Below, piece by piece: positions 52,222 through 59,842 of a stretch of 64,000 nt of DNA. Each line of letters starts with the position of its first letter. The stretch's first letter is position 1. Below the pieces are notes generated by a model that was given only the letters and a program-made list of their open reading frames with translations, was not told the origin of the DNA and ran no database searches. A program made the position numbers and the translations under genes. Source of the stretch: Micromonospora antibiotica (lineage in GTDB: Bacteria; Actinomycetota; Actinomycetes; Mycobacteriales; Micromonosporaceae); contig NZ_JAGFWR010000001.1 of NCBI RefSeq assembly GCF_017599305.1, forward strand, positions 496,001 through 560,000. Direction: 5' to 3'.

Positions 52222-52979
52222 GTCTGGGCCACCTTCGTGATCAGATCGACGGACTGCCAGTGGGACAACGCCTCGCCGCGCACGTTCTCCCACGCTGTCA
52301 TCATGGCCGCGAGGTCATCGAGATCGCTAATCACCTGCCCCTGGAGTTGGTTGTCGAGATAGCCGGCCACCCGGTGATCCGGGTTCGTCGCGATCACGAA
52401 GGGACCGTTCAGGCCGGCGTACTCGCCGACGGTGGCCGGCACGACGTGCACCCGGACGTGCGGCTGGTCGCAGGCCGTGGCGAGGGTGAGCAGCTGCTCG
52501 TGCATGGTCCGCCGGCCGCCGACCGGCCGGCGCAGGACCGTCTCGTCGAGCACCACCGTGAGCTGCGGCGGATCGTCACGCTTCAGGATGGACTGGCGGG
52601 CGAGCCGGGCCGCGAGGTGCCGGTCGACGTCACCCCGGGGCAGCGTGCCGGCACCGAGCAGGACGGCTCGGGCGTACGCCTCCGTCTGGAGCAGGCCGGG
52701 TAGGACGGCGGGCTCGAACCAGCGCAGCGACAGGGCATCGCGTTCGATCTCCTGCCAGGGACGGAACCACACCGGCTCACGACGTCTTGAAGTGTCCGGC
52801 CAAATGTCTACGATGTCCCGCCGCAGTGCCTCCGCTGCGGCCACCCGGTGCCGGGCATGCGGGATCCGCCCTTCACTCAGCCAGCGGCCCACCGTCTTGG
52901 GATCGACACCCACGCGCTCGGCGAGGGATTCAGTGGTGTAGCCGGTTTCGTTGAGTGCCGCGCGCAGCGCATCGTTCAC
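52212..52979 (-). CDS. helix-turn-helix regulator with DUF5753 (WhiJ-like)
   Basis: 255 aa from the GTG at 52979, with GGAGTC upstream. The XRE-like helix-turn-helix is TTESLAERVGVDPKTVGRWLSEG. The DUF5753 domain (about 85-250) shows EPAVLPGLLQTEAYARAV, LDETVLRRPVGG and MTAWENVRGEALS. It is paired with DUF397 by overlapping genes, like the many developmental or antibiotic-tuning pairs of actinobacteria. Targets are unknown. Confidence 0.92.
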   Translation of the reverse strand: MNDALRAALNETGYTTESLAERVGVDPKTVGRWLSEGRIPHARHRVAAAEALRRDIVDIWPDTSRRREPVWFRPWQEIERDALSLRWFEPAVLPGLLQTEAYARAVLLGAGTLPRGDVDRHLAARLARQSILKRDDPPQLTVVLDETVLRRPVGGRRTMHEQLLTLATACDQPHVRVHVVPATVGEYAGLNGPFVIATNPDHRVAGYLDNQLQGQVISDLDDLAAMMTAWENVRGEALSHWQSVDLITKVAQTWN

Positions 52980-53177
52980 GACTCCTCCATCGGACGTCTC
53001 GAATTTCTGGTCACCATACGCCTACGCGGTGTATCTGTCTGACCACACCGAGGCACGATCTGCTGGAGGGCGGCGCGACCGGTGGAGGCGAAGGAACCCG
53101 GTGGTCGACGTCCAGCCCGGGGCCGCCCCGCCGAGGACGGGTGGGGCGGCCCCGATCCACCCGGAAGGAGAACCGCA

Positions 53178-53456
53178 GTGCGACACCGCTCCCTGCACCA
53201 CACCCGACCGCACCTGCCCATGCGTCCACTGTGGCGGTGTCGGGGCTGCGGCGCGGAGTGGCCGTGCCAGCCGGCCCGGCTCGCCCTGCTGGCGGAGTAC
53301 CGCGAGGACCGGACCGGCCTGCTCGTCTACCTGAGCACCCTGATGGCCGAGGCGGGTACGCAACTGTCCCAGCTCAACGGGAACGTCGTACCCGAGAATC
53401 TGATGGGTCGTTTCCTCGGGTGGGCCCGAGCGCGCGGGTCGGACGCCAGCCCCTGA
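53178..53456 (+). CDS. small Cys-rich protein of unknown function near the DUF397/DUF5753 pair
   Basis: 92 aa from the GTG at 53178, six bases after AAGGAG. Residues about 18-29 read WRCRGCGAEWPC, a CxxC-type knuckle that could bind zinc, followed by a helical LALLAEYREDRTGLLVYLSTLMAEAG region. It is divergent from the regulator and is a likely target or third partner. I know no named function. Confidence 0.7.
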   Translation: MRHRSLHHTRPHLPMRPLWRCRGCGAEWPCQPARLALLAEYREDRTGLLVYLSTLMAEAGTQLSQLNGNVVPENLMGRFLGWARARGSDASP

Positions 53457-53492
53457 CCCCGGCCGGCGGCCCACCCGCCGGGGCGCTGGTGG

Positions 53493-53628
53493 GCGGGATG
53501 CCGCGGCCGGTTGGTGCCCGCGTCCCGGCACGCCGCTGATCAGGGCAAAGGGCAGATTCAGCGGGATGCCGCGGCCGGTTGGTGCCCGCGTCCCGGCACG
53601 CCGCTGAACAGGGCAGAGGGCAGATTCG
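53493..53628. repeat. 68-bp tandem duplication
   Basis: 53493-53560 and 53561-53628 are near-identical, each starting GCGGGATGCCGCGGCCGGTT and ending GGGCAGATTC. Non-coding spacer. Confidence 0.85.
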
Positions 53629-53675
53629 TCCCGGCCGCCCGGTTTGCGGCCCGGTCAGCCGGGAAGTCGGAGAAC

Positions 53676-54527
53676 GTGCGAGCGTTGATGACGAAACTCG
53701 AACAGGCCGCCGCGTTGGACCAGGCCGGCGACCGGTTGCAGCGTGCCGTCCAGGCGACCCTGCGCCCACAGCGGGTGCGTGACCTGCTGCACGGCGTCTT
53801 CCTGGGCCATCCGCTGCACCCCGCGATGGTGCAGGTGCCGGTGGGGGCCTGGATCAGCGCGGCAGTGGTCGACCTGCTTCCCGGCCAACGTCGAGCAGCC
53901 ACCACACTGGTCGCGCTGGGCACCGTGAGCGCGCTACCCGCCGCCGTGGCCGGACTCAACGACTGGGCGGAACTCTCCCGGGACCAGCGTCGGGTGGGAC
54001 TCGTCCACGCCGCCGCCAACACCGTCGGCCTCACCCTGTACGCCGGCTCCCTCGCCGCCCGGTTGACCGGCCGGCACGGCGTCGGCCGGGCGCTGGCCTA
54101 CCTGGGGCTGGGTGCGGCGAGCGCCGGGGCGTACCTCGGTGGGCACCTGGCGTACAAGCAGGGCGCGCAGGTCAGTCAGAGCGTCTCGGAGCTGCACCGG
54201 ATGAGCGACGGTTGGCATCCGGTGGCCGAGCTGGCCGCGCTGCCGCAGCGGAAGCTGGTGACCCGCGAGGTGGACGACGTCTCGGTCATCCTCTACCGGC
54301 ACGGCGACGAGGTCACCGTCCTGCTGGAGCGCTGCCCGCACCAGAGCGGTCCGCTCGGTGAGGGTGAGGTGCAGGAGATCGACGGGCACGCCTGCGTGGT
54401 CTGCCCCTGGCACGGCTCGGCGTTCCGCCTCGACGGCGGCGAGGTCGTCCACGGTCCCTCCGCCACCGACCAGCAGACCCTCCCCACCCGCGTGGTCGAC
54501 GGCACCCTCGAAACCCGCCTCCCCTAA
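53676..54527 (+). CDS. DUF2231 membrane protein with Rieske 2Fe-2S domain
   Basis: 283 aa from the GTG at 53676 (ATG at 53688 is also possible). The N-terminal 170 residues contain several hydrophobic helices of the DUF2231 type: LHGVFLGHPLHPAMVQVPVGAWISAAVVDL, with the HPLHP motif. The C-terminal Rieske domain has CPHQSGPLGEG and CVVCPWHGSAF, the two Cys-His pairs that bind the 2Fe-2S cluster. It is a membrane-anchored electron-transfer unit; partner unknown. Confidence 0.88.
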   Translation: MRALMTKLEQAAALDQAGDRLQRAVQATLRPQRVRDLLHGVFLGHPLHPAMVQVPVGAWISAAVVDLLPGQRRAATTLVALGTVSALPAAVAGLNDWAELSRDQRRVGLVHAAANTVGLTLYAGSLAARLTGRHGVGRALAYLGLGAASAGAYLGGHLAYKQGAQVSQSVSELHRMSDGWHPVAELAALPQRKLVTREVDDVSVILYRHGDEVTVLLERCPHQSGPLGEGEVQEIDGHACVVCPWHGSAFRLDGGEVVHGPSATDQQTLPTRVVDGTLETRLP

Positions 54528-54543
54528 CCCGGAAGTACACCTA

Positions 54544-54591
54544 CTTCCTCCAGACCAGGGCCCCTTCCTTCCTCCAGACCAGGGCCCCTTC
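54544..54591. repeat. 24-bp direct repeat after the Rieske gene
   Basis: CTTCCTCCAGACCAGGGCCCCTTC occurs at 54544-54567 and 54568-54591. The Rieske gene stops 17 bases before. Confidence 0.8.
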
Positions 54592-54653
54592 GCGCAGCGG
54601 AGCGACAAGAACTAACCCCATCCCTCCAACCCACCTACCCCGTCTCTCCCCCG

Positions 54654-54783
54654 CCCCGTTGATCAAGAGACCTAGGCCCAACATCCCCGTTGATCAAGAG
54701 GTTTGCGTCAAATCCCCCCGTTGATCAAGAGGTTTAGGTCAAAGTTGATCTCCAAATTGACGTAAACCTCTTGATCAACGGGG
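54654..54783. repeat. dispersed palindromic repeat cluster, third locus
   Basis: Three forward arms CCCCGTTGATCAAGAG (54654, 54685, 54716) and one reverse arm (54764-54783, complement of the third arm), with GTTGATCTCCAAATTGACGT between. This is the same repeat family as at 16.2 kb, here in a more complex, partly reiterated state. The remainder of the 54528-54837 gap has no gene. Confidence 0.85.
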
Positions 54784-54837
54784 CGAGACAGGCCGGGCGA
54801 GGCCAGGCGGGGCGAGGTGGGTGGGTGGGGGCGGGGG

Positions 54838-56160
54838 TCAGTCGCGGCGGTGGCGGCCGGTTACCAGGTCTCGGGCGGCGGAGGCGCGGCTGCCCATCGA
54901 GCGGCCCGGGGTGCGGCCGGCGGTGCGGGTGGTGGACATGCGGGCGGCGGCGATCCGGGCGGCCGAGGTGCGGCCGGCGGTCACCCGGACGGGGCGGCGG
55001 CGCAGGCCGAGCACCGCACCGATCTGCGCGCCGACGATGCTCGCCACCGCCAGTACCGCCGACACGGCCAGCGGCCGGTTGATCGCGTCGGCCGGGGTGG
55101 CCCGGGACGCCCCGGCGGCCATCGCCGGTGGCACGCCGACCGGTCGCTCGGCGGGCGGTTGGGCGGTCTGCGGGGTGGCCGTCTGCGGCGTGGCCGGACC
55201 GATCTTCCCCGGCTTCGGGGTGGCCGGACCGGTCGGCTTCGAGGCGGCGGGTCCGGTCGGCTTGCCCGGGGTGGCCGGTGAGCCGGGGGCACCCTGGTGT
55301 TGCGGGTCGGCCTGGCCGCCCGGCGTGGTGACCGGCGGGCGCGGGGACGGTTTGCGGGGCGTGTTCGGGACCAGGTGGCCGCTGGCGTGCCGACGGGCAC
55401 CGGTGTCGTCGGCCTCGGTGGGGAGTTTGATGAGCTGGCCCGGCCGGATCCGGTCGGCGTCGCGCAGGTCGTTGAGCCGGGCCACTTCGGGATAGCGGTC
55501 GAAGTCGTCCAGGTAGCGTTCCGCGACCTCTCCCAGGTAGTCGCCCCGGGCCACCCGGTACATCGGCTTCGCCGTCGACTTCCCGTCCTCGACGCCGGTC
55601 CGGGGGACGGGACCGAGGCCGGAACCGGGGACCGCGCCGTGGGTGACACCGGCGCTGGCACCGAGGCCGGCGCTGGGGGCGGCACCGAGCCCGGTACGGG
55701 AGGTGTCCAGGGTGGTCGCCACGCCGGTGCCGGCGGCGGCCGGGAGCGGCTGGGCCAACGTCACGGCCGCGCTCGCCGCCGGGCTGGCCGCGACGATCAG
55801 GGCGACCGAGCCCAGCAGGGCTGCTGCCGCCCGCTGCTGCCGGCTCATCCCGGGCAGCCGGGGCGTCTGCCGGCGGGTGATCTGGGCACCCATCTCCACC
55901 AGCACCGAGAAGGCGAACGTCGCCCAGCCGAACCAGCCGACCAGCGCCAGTGCCCGGATGAAGAGCTGGCCGTCGTCCCGGCTGGTCAGCACGGAGCCGA
56001 CCTCGGTGAGGGTGGGCAGGTGGTCCGGCAGCGGGTTGCCGGCGAAGGCGAGCAGGGCGATCGGGGCGCCGACCAGCAACGCCACCAGCACCACCAGCGA
56101 CCCGAAGCCGGTGAGCAACTGCCCGGTACGTCGGGCAGTGGAACCACGCGGTGTGGCCAT
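54838..56160 (-). CDS. LysM-domain membrane protein at the end of the pilus operon
   Basis: 440 aa from the ATG at 56160 behind GGAAGGAGG. Two or three hydrophobic segments lie in the N-terminal 140 residues (LLTGFGSLVVLVALLVGAPI, ALVGWFGWATFAFSVLV, AAALLGSVALIVAA). A LysM domain at about 203-250 reads YRVARGDYLGEVAERYLDD...RIRPGQLIKLP. A Pro/Lys/Thr-rich spacer and a final hydrophobic segment (LAVSAVLAVASIVGAQIGAVLGL) precede a very basic tail. The layout resembles LysM proteins found next to actinobacterial Tad clusters; peptidoglycan contact is probable. Confidence 0.8.
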   Translation of the reverse strand: MATPRGSTARRTGQLLTGFGSLVVLVALLVGAPIALLAFAGNPLPDHLPTLTEVGSVLTSRDDGQLFIRALALVGWFGWATFAFSVLVEMGAQITRRQTPRLPGMSRQQRAAAALLGSVALIVAASPAASAAVTLAQPLPAAAGTGVATTLDTSRTGLGAAPSAGLGASAGVTHGAVPGSGLGPVPRTGVEDGKSTAKPMYRVARGDYLGEVAERYLDDFDRYPEVARLNDLRDADRIRPGQLIKLPTEADDTGARRHASGHLVPNTPRKPSPRPPVTTPGGQADPQHQGAPGSPATPGKPTGPAASKPTGPATPKPGKIGPATPQTATPQTAQPPAERPVGVPPAMAAGASRATPADAINRPLAVSAVLAVASIVGAQIGAVLGLRRRPVRVTAGRTSAARIAAARMSTTRTAGRTPGRSMGSRASAARDLVTGRHRRD

Positions 56161-56172
56161 GCTGCCCTCCTT

Positions 56173-56267
56173 CCTACGGTCTGCCGGTGCGGGACACCGG
56201 ATGGGTGGGCCTACGGTCTCGGTGCGGGACCCCGGTGAGCGGGCCTACGGTCTGGGTGCGCAACGGA
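56173..56267. repeat. three degenerate copies of a CCTACGGTCT-GGTGCG unit
   Basis: CCTACGGTCT begins at 56173, 56210 and 56244, each followed by GGTGCG. They fill the gap between the LysM gene and the TadG-like gene. Confidence 0.6.
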
Positions 56268-56290
56268 CGGAATCCGCCAGGTCGACGGGC

Positions 56291-56722
56291 TCATGGTCGG
56301 TCGGTGAGGGTGCGGGCGGTCGCCTCGCCGACGACGGTGACGGTGCGGTCCATGCCGATCAGGCCGAGCATGTGCCGGCGGTAGACGACGGTGACGCGTA
56401 CCCGGATCTGTTTCTCGCCGGCCACCACCGGGAAGCTGACCTGCTGGCTGGTCACGTCGGAGTTGCCCCGCAGGTACTGGGTGACGGCCGCGCGGGCACC
56501 CGGCTCGTCGATCACCTTGGGCCGGCCCTCGATCGCGGCGGCCCGGTCGATCACCTGCCCGCCGCTGCGGGCCGCCTCGGCGGCCAGGTCGTCGGCGCGT
56601 TGCAGGGTACGCAGCTGACCCGCGCCGTCGTACGCGACGCCGATGATCGCCAGCACGCCGATCATGGTGACGGCGAGGAAGAGGCTGATCCGGCCCTCGT
56701 CGCCGGTCGGACGCGTGGTCAC
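56291..56722 (-). CDS. TadG-like pilus assembly protein
   Basis: 143 aa from the GTG at 56722, overlapping the preceding stop. DEGRISLFLAVTMIGVLAIIGVAYDGAGQLRTLQRADDLAAEAAR is the N-terminal helix and DxA..-type spine of Tad minor proteins; the rest is exported beta structure. It is probably inserted by the Sec pathway and processed with the pilins. Confidence 0.75.
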   Translation of the reverse strand: MTTRPTGDEGRISLFLAVTMIGVLAIIGVAYDGAGQLRTLQRADDLAAEAARSGGQVIDRAAAIEGRPKVIDEPGARAAVTQYLRGNSDVTSQQVSFPVVAGEKQIRVRVTVVYRRHMLGLIGMDRTVTVVGEATARTLTDRP

Positions 56723-57348
56723 TGCCGGGTCCGGTAACGGTCCAGGGGGGAGGCGAAGGTCGCCTCGACCCGTTTGTCACCCATCGGCAGCCCGGGGAAG
56801 CGCATGCCGGCGAAGGAGACCGTGCAGCTCACCCGGACCCAGATGCTCACCGGTTCGCCGAGCGGCCGCCGGAACGCCGTGCCCACCGAGGTGTGGTCGG
56901 AGTTGCGCGTCGAGCCCCAGACCGTGACCTGGGGTGCGCTCGTACAGTTGAGGCCGCGCCAGTCGAGCTGCCGGCGGGCGGCCGTCCGGGCGGCGCTCTC
57001 CGCCGTGCCGGCGTCGCGGGCGATCGAGGCGGCCCGCGCGGCGTCGTGCGCCGCCGCCTCCACCGCCTCGTCGGCCACGGCAACCCGGCCGGCCACCCCG
57101 GCCAGCATCAGCAGCGCCAGGAACGCCGGGGTCAGCACCGCCACCTCCACCGACACCGATCCCCGGGTACGCCCCGCCGCCCAATCGGCCGACACGTCGC
57201 CCGGGTTGTGCCCGGCGGCGGGTCCGACCACCTCGTCGGGGCTGCCGGATCGCGGGGCGTGGACCACGGCCCGGTCGCCCCGGACACGTCGTCGGGCGGG
57301 CCGGGTCAGCAGCTCGCGCCAGGTACGCCGGGGCGGGTGGGCGGTCAC
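56719..57348 (-). CDS. TadE-like protein 2 (TadF type)
   Basis: 209 aa from the GTG at 57348, four-base overlap with the upstream TadE gene. About 55 basic residues precede GSVSVEVAVLTPAFLALLMLAGVAG, the TadE pseudopilin helix with the conserved Glu. A globular, Cys-containing C-terminal part follows. A minor pilin of the Tad pilus; a long cytosolic N-terminus is unusual. Confidence 0.78.
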   Translation of the reverse strand: MTAHPPRRTWRELLTRPARRRVRGDRAVVHAPRSGSPDEVVGPAAGHNPGDVSADWAAGRTRGSVSVEVAVLTPAFLALLMLAGVAGRVAVADEAVEAAAHDAARAASIARDAGTAESAARTAARRQLDWRGLNCTSAPQVTVWGSTRNSDHTSVGTAFRRPLGEPVSIWVRVSCTVSFAGMRFPGLPMGDKRVEATFASPLDRYRTRQ

Positions 57349-57866
57349 GGGTTGGTCCACCGTTCGGCCGTGCCGTGGGCGGTCTGCCGGACGTCGAACC
57401 GGACGGCCGGGATGACGCTCAGGGACTTCCCGGTGACCGTGCAGGTCACCTCGGTGGCGGTGGCGGCGCAGGTGGTCTTCGCGCCGACCAGCCAGTCCCC
57501 GGCGGCACCCAGGAAGTGTTTGGCGCGGGCCTCACCCGCCCCGGCCGGCGCGTCGAGGACCCGTTGCGCGTTCACCCCGCTCTGGGCGGCGTGCATCGCC
57601 GTCGACCGGGCCACGAACCAGGCGGCGATCTGGACGGAGCTGAAGAGCAGCACCAGCACCGCCGGCATCACCACGGCCAGCTCCACGGGGTTGGCCCCCC
57701 GGTCCGTACCCCCGGCGGTGAGCCTGCGGTGGGCGGCCCGGCCTACGGCGCGGAGCCCGGTCGGGGCGTCCCGCCCGGCCGTGGACGCGCACGGGGGTGC
57801 GCACCGGGACCTGGCGGTGGGGGCCGTCCGGTCCCGGCGCGAGCCGGTCAGGGGGAGACTGGTCAC
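57345..57866 (-). CDS. TadE-like protein 1
   Basis: 173 aa from the GTG at 57866, overlapping the small pilin gene. Residues 1-55 are basic and Pro-rich; then DRGANPVELAVVMPAVLVLLFSSVQIAAWF is the TadE helix, with the invariant Glu. The C-terminal 80 residues include a CAATATEVTC pair. Likely a minor pilin. Confidence 0.8.
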   Translation of the reverse strand: MTSLPLTGSRRDRTAPTARSRCAPPCASTAGRDAPTGLRAVGRAAHRRLTAGGTDRGANPVELAVVMPAVLVLLFSSVQIAAWFVARSTAMHAAQSGVNAQRVLDAPAGAGEARAKHFLGAAGDWLVGAKTTCAATATEVTCTVTGKSLSVIPAVRFDVRQTAHGTAERWTNP

Positions 57867-58054
57867 GGGTTGTCGATGCTGTTCATCCAGTCGGTGGCCT
57901 TGGTCAGGACGATGCCGGTGACTGCGACCCCGGCCACCACCAGGCCGGCGATGATCACGGCGGTCGGGACCGGGCTGTCGCCCCGCTCCGCCTCACGGCG
58001 TAGCTCGGCCAGGCGGGCCACGGTGGCCGCGTAGAGGAAGGTGACGAGGTGCAT
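57863..58054 (-). CDS. small membrane protein, probable Flp-type pilin subunit
   Basis: 63 aa; ATG at 58054 after AAGGAG. A charged N-terminus (LAELRREAERGDSP) is followed by one long hydrophobic helix (TAVIIAGLVVAGVAVTGIVL) and a short polar end (TKATDWMNSIDNP). The size and place between TadC and TadE genes match a Flp pilin, but the usual G/E-Y processing motif is not clear, so a different small assembly factor is possible. Confidence 0.65.
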   Translation of the reverse strand: MHLVTFLYAATVARLAELRREAERGDSPVPTAVIIAGLVVAGVAVTGIVLTKATDWMNSIDNP

Positions 58055-58082
58055 GGCGGGACTCCTTGGGGAGGTGGGTTAC

Positions 58083-58946
58083 TCAGAGGCGGGCGATGAA
58101 CGGATAGAGGACGAAGGCCAGCAGCACGAAGACCAGCAGCGAGCCGGGAATGTCCAGCCGACTGGTGACGCCCTCGGCGCGGGCCAGGTTGTCGGTGCGG
58201 ATCTGGTCCCGGAGCGACTCGGCGCGGCTGCGCAGCGTCTCGTGCACCTGGGCGCCCTCGCTGCCGGAGGACCGCATGATCGCCCCGACGTCACCCAGCT
58301 CCGGGATGCCGATCTTCTCGGCCAGCGCCTGCAACTCGTCCCAGGGCGAGTGCATCTGCATCTGGGCGATCCGCAGCGACTCCCTGATGCGGGCGAAGAC
58401 CCAGCCGTCGCAGACCGCCGCCGCGCGTTCCAGCGACTGCACCGGGCCGTGCGCCGCCGACAGCTGCAGCGCCACCAGATCCAGGTAGGTGCAGACCGCC
58501 GAGCGGAACTCGTCCCGGGCGGCGTCCGCCTTGGCCAGCACCGCTTGGTGCGCGAGCAGCGCGCAGACCAGCGCCAACCCCAGACTGCCCAGCACCGGTA
58601 CGGCCACCGGAATGCTCACCCCGGCGAGGAAGAGCAGGGCCCCCGCCACCGTCGGGATGGTCAGCCCGACCAGGCCGGAGAGCAGGATCGACATGGTGTA
58701 CTGCTCGGGGGTCTGGTCGAGCAGGGCGAGCTGGCGGTGCGGCGGGCGCAGCCAGCGGGAGAAACCACCCAACCAGTCCGGCCCCCGCCCGGCGGTGACG
58801 GCGGTGCCCGGCGGTTGGTGCAGTCGGCGCAGCGCCGGGCCGAGCGCCGGGGAGGCCGGCAACACCTCCCGGACCAGCAGGAACACGCCGAGTCCGATGG
58901 CGGCACCGCCGAGCACCGCGATGGTGAGCTGCCAGTTGAGCATCAT
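58083..58946 (-). CDS. tadC: TadC-type pilus platform protein
   Basis: 287 aa. The ATG at 58946 overlaps the TadB stop (ATGA). The T2SF domain has hydrophobic segments at both ends (LTIAVLGGAAIGLGVFLLV; ILLSGLVGLTIPTVAGALLF; SLLVFVLLAFVLYPFIARL) and a soluble helical part with YLDLVALQLSAAHGPVQSLERAA and ELGDVGAIMRSSGSEGAQVHETL. It partners TadB as the inner-membrane platform. Confidence 0.88.
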   Translation of the reverse strand: MMLNWQLTIAVLGGAAIGLGVFLLVREVLPASPALGPALRRLHQPPGTAVTAGRGPDWLGGFSRWLRPPHRQLALLDQTPEQYTMSILLSGLVGLTIPTVAGALLFLAGVSIPVAVPVLGSLGLALVCALLAHQAVLAKADAARDEFRSAVCTYLDLVALQLSAAHGPVQSLERAAAVCDGWVFARIRESLRIAQMQMHSPWDELQALAEKIGIPELGDVGAIMRSSGSEGAQVHETLRSRAESLRDQIRTDNLARAEGVTSRLDIPGSLLVFVLLAFVLYPFIARL

Positions 58947-59842
58947 GCGACCAGCTCCGCCGGGTCGGGGCGGGGCAGGAACCGGGGCGGCGGTGGGGGC
59001 TGGCTCATCGCGCGCACCCACACCAGCAGGGCGATGAACGCCGTCGCGAGCACCGCCATCAGCACCTGACCGAACAACGTCCCGTACGGCCGGACGTACT
59101 CGGTGTTGACCAGCCCGTACGCCAGCACGGCCAGGGTCATCCCGGTGAGGAAGCGGACCGCGAACCGGGGCTGGGTGCGTTTGGCCTCCACCTCGCGCCG
59201 GGTGGCGACCTCGGCGGAGGCGGCCGACGCGATGGAGCCGAGGACGTCGCCGAGGCGTTCCCCCCGGTCGGTCAGGTGCAGGATCAGCGCGGCGACCACC
59301 TGGTCGCAGACCGGGTCACCGATCTCGTCGGCGAACGCCAGCAGGGCTGACCGGGCCGTCCAACCGGCCTGGAGACGGGCGGCGAGCAGCCGTACCTCCT
59401 CCTGGATCTGGTCCGGGACGGTGGCGATGGTGACGATGATCGCCTGCTGGAGGCCCTGCCCGGTGTTGGAGACGTCCTTGAGTCGGCGGGTCCACTCGCC
59501 GACGGCCTCGATCCGGGTGATGGCCCGTTCCTCGGCCCGGCCCACCGCGAACAACCAGGGCACCCCCGGCACCGCCACCGCCACGATCAGCCCCACCACC
59601 GGCAGCCCGGTCAGCAGGAACGCCAGTGCCCCCGCCACCGCCGCCGCACCGAGCGTCATCTGGTGGGCCCGCTGGTCCCGCCGGTTGGTGCCCGAACCGA
59701 GCCAGAGCCGACGCAGCCCGGTGGTCGAGGTGCGGGTCGGGCGGGTGGGCTTGGTGGTGCCGAACAACGCCACCACGGCCAGCACCATTCCGCCGACACA
59801 GGCCGCCCCGGAGACCACGGCGAGCAGTTCGATGGTGCTCAT
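58943..59842 (-). CDS. tadB: TadB-type pilus platform protein
   Basis: 299 aa from the ATG at 59842, overlapping the ATPase gene (ATGA). N-terminal helix AVVSGAACVGGMVLAVVALFG; a second pair of helices near 60-100; then the T2SF helical domain (GEWTRRLKDVSNTGQGLQQAI, ALILHLTDRGERLGDVLGSIA) and two terminal helices. Same fold as TadC; the pair forms the secretion platform. Confidence 0.88.
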   Translation of the reverse strand: MSTIELLAVVSGAACVGGMVLAVVALFGTTKPTRPTRTSTTGLRRLWLGSGTNRRDQRAHQMTLGAAAVAGALAFLLTGLPVVGLIVAVAVPGVPWLFAVGRAEERAITRIEAVGEWTRRLKDVSNTGQGLQQAIIVTIATVPDQIQEEVRLLAARLQAGWTARSALLAFADEIGDPVCDQVVAALILHLTDRGERLGDVLGSIASAASAEVATRREVEAKRTQPRFAVRFLTGMTLAVLAYGLVNTEYVRPYGTLFGQVLMAVLATAFIALLVWVRAMSQPPPPPRFLPRPDPAELVA

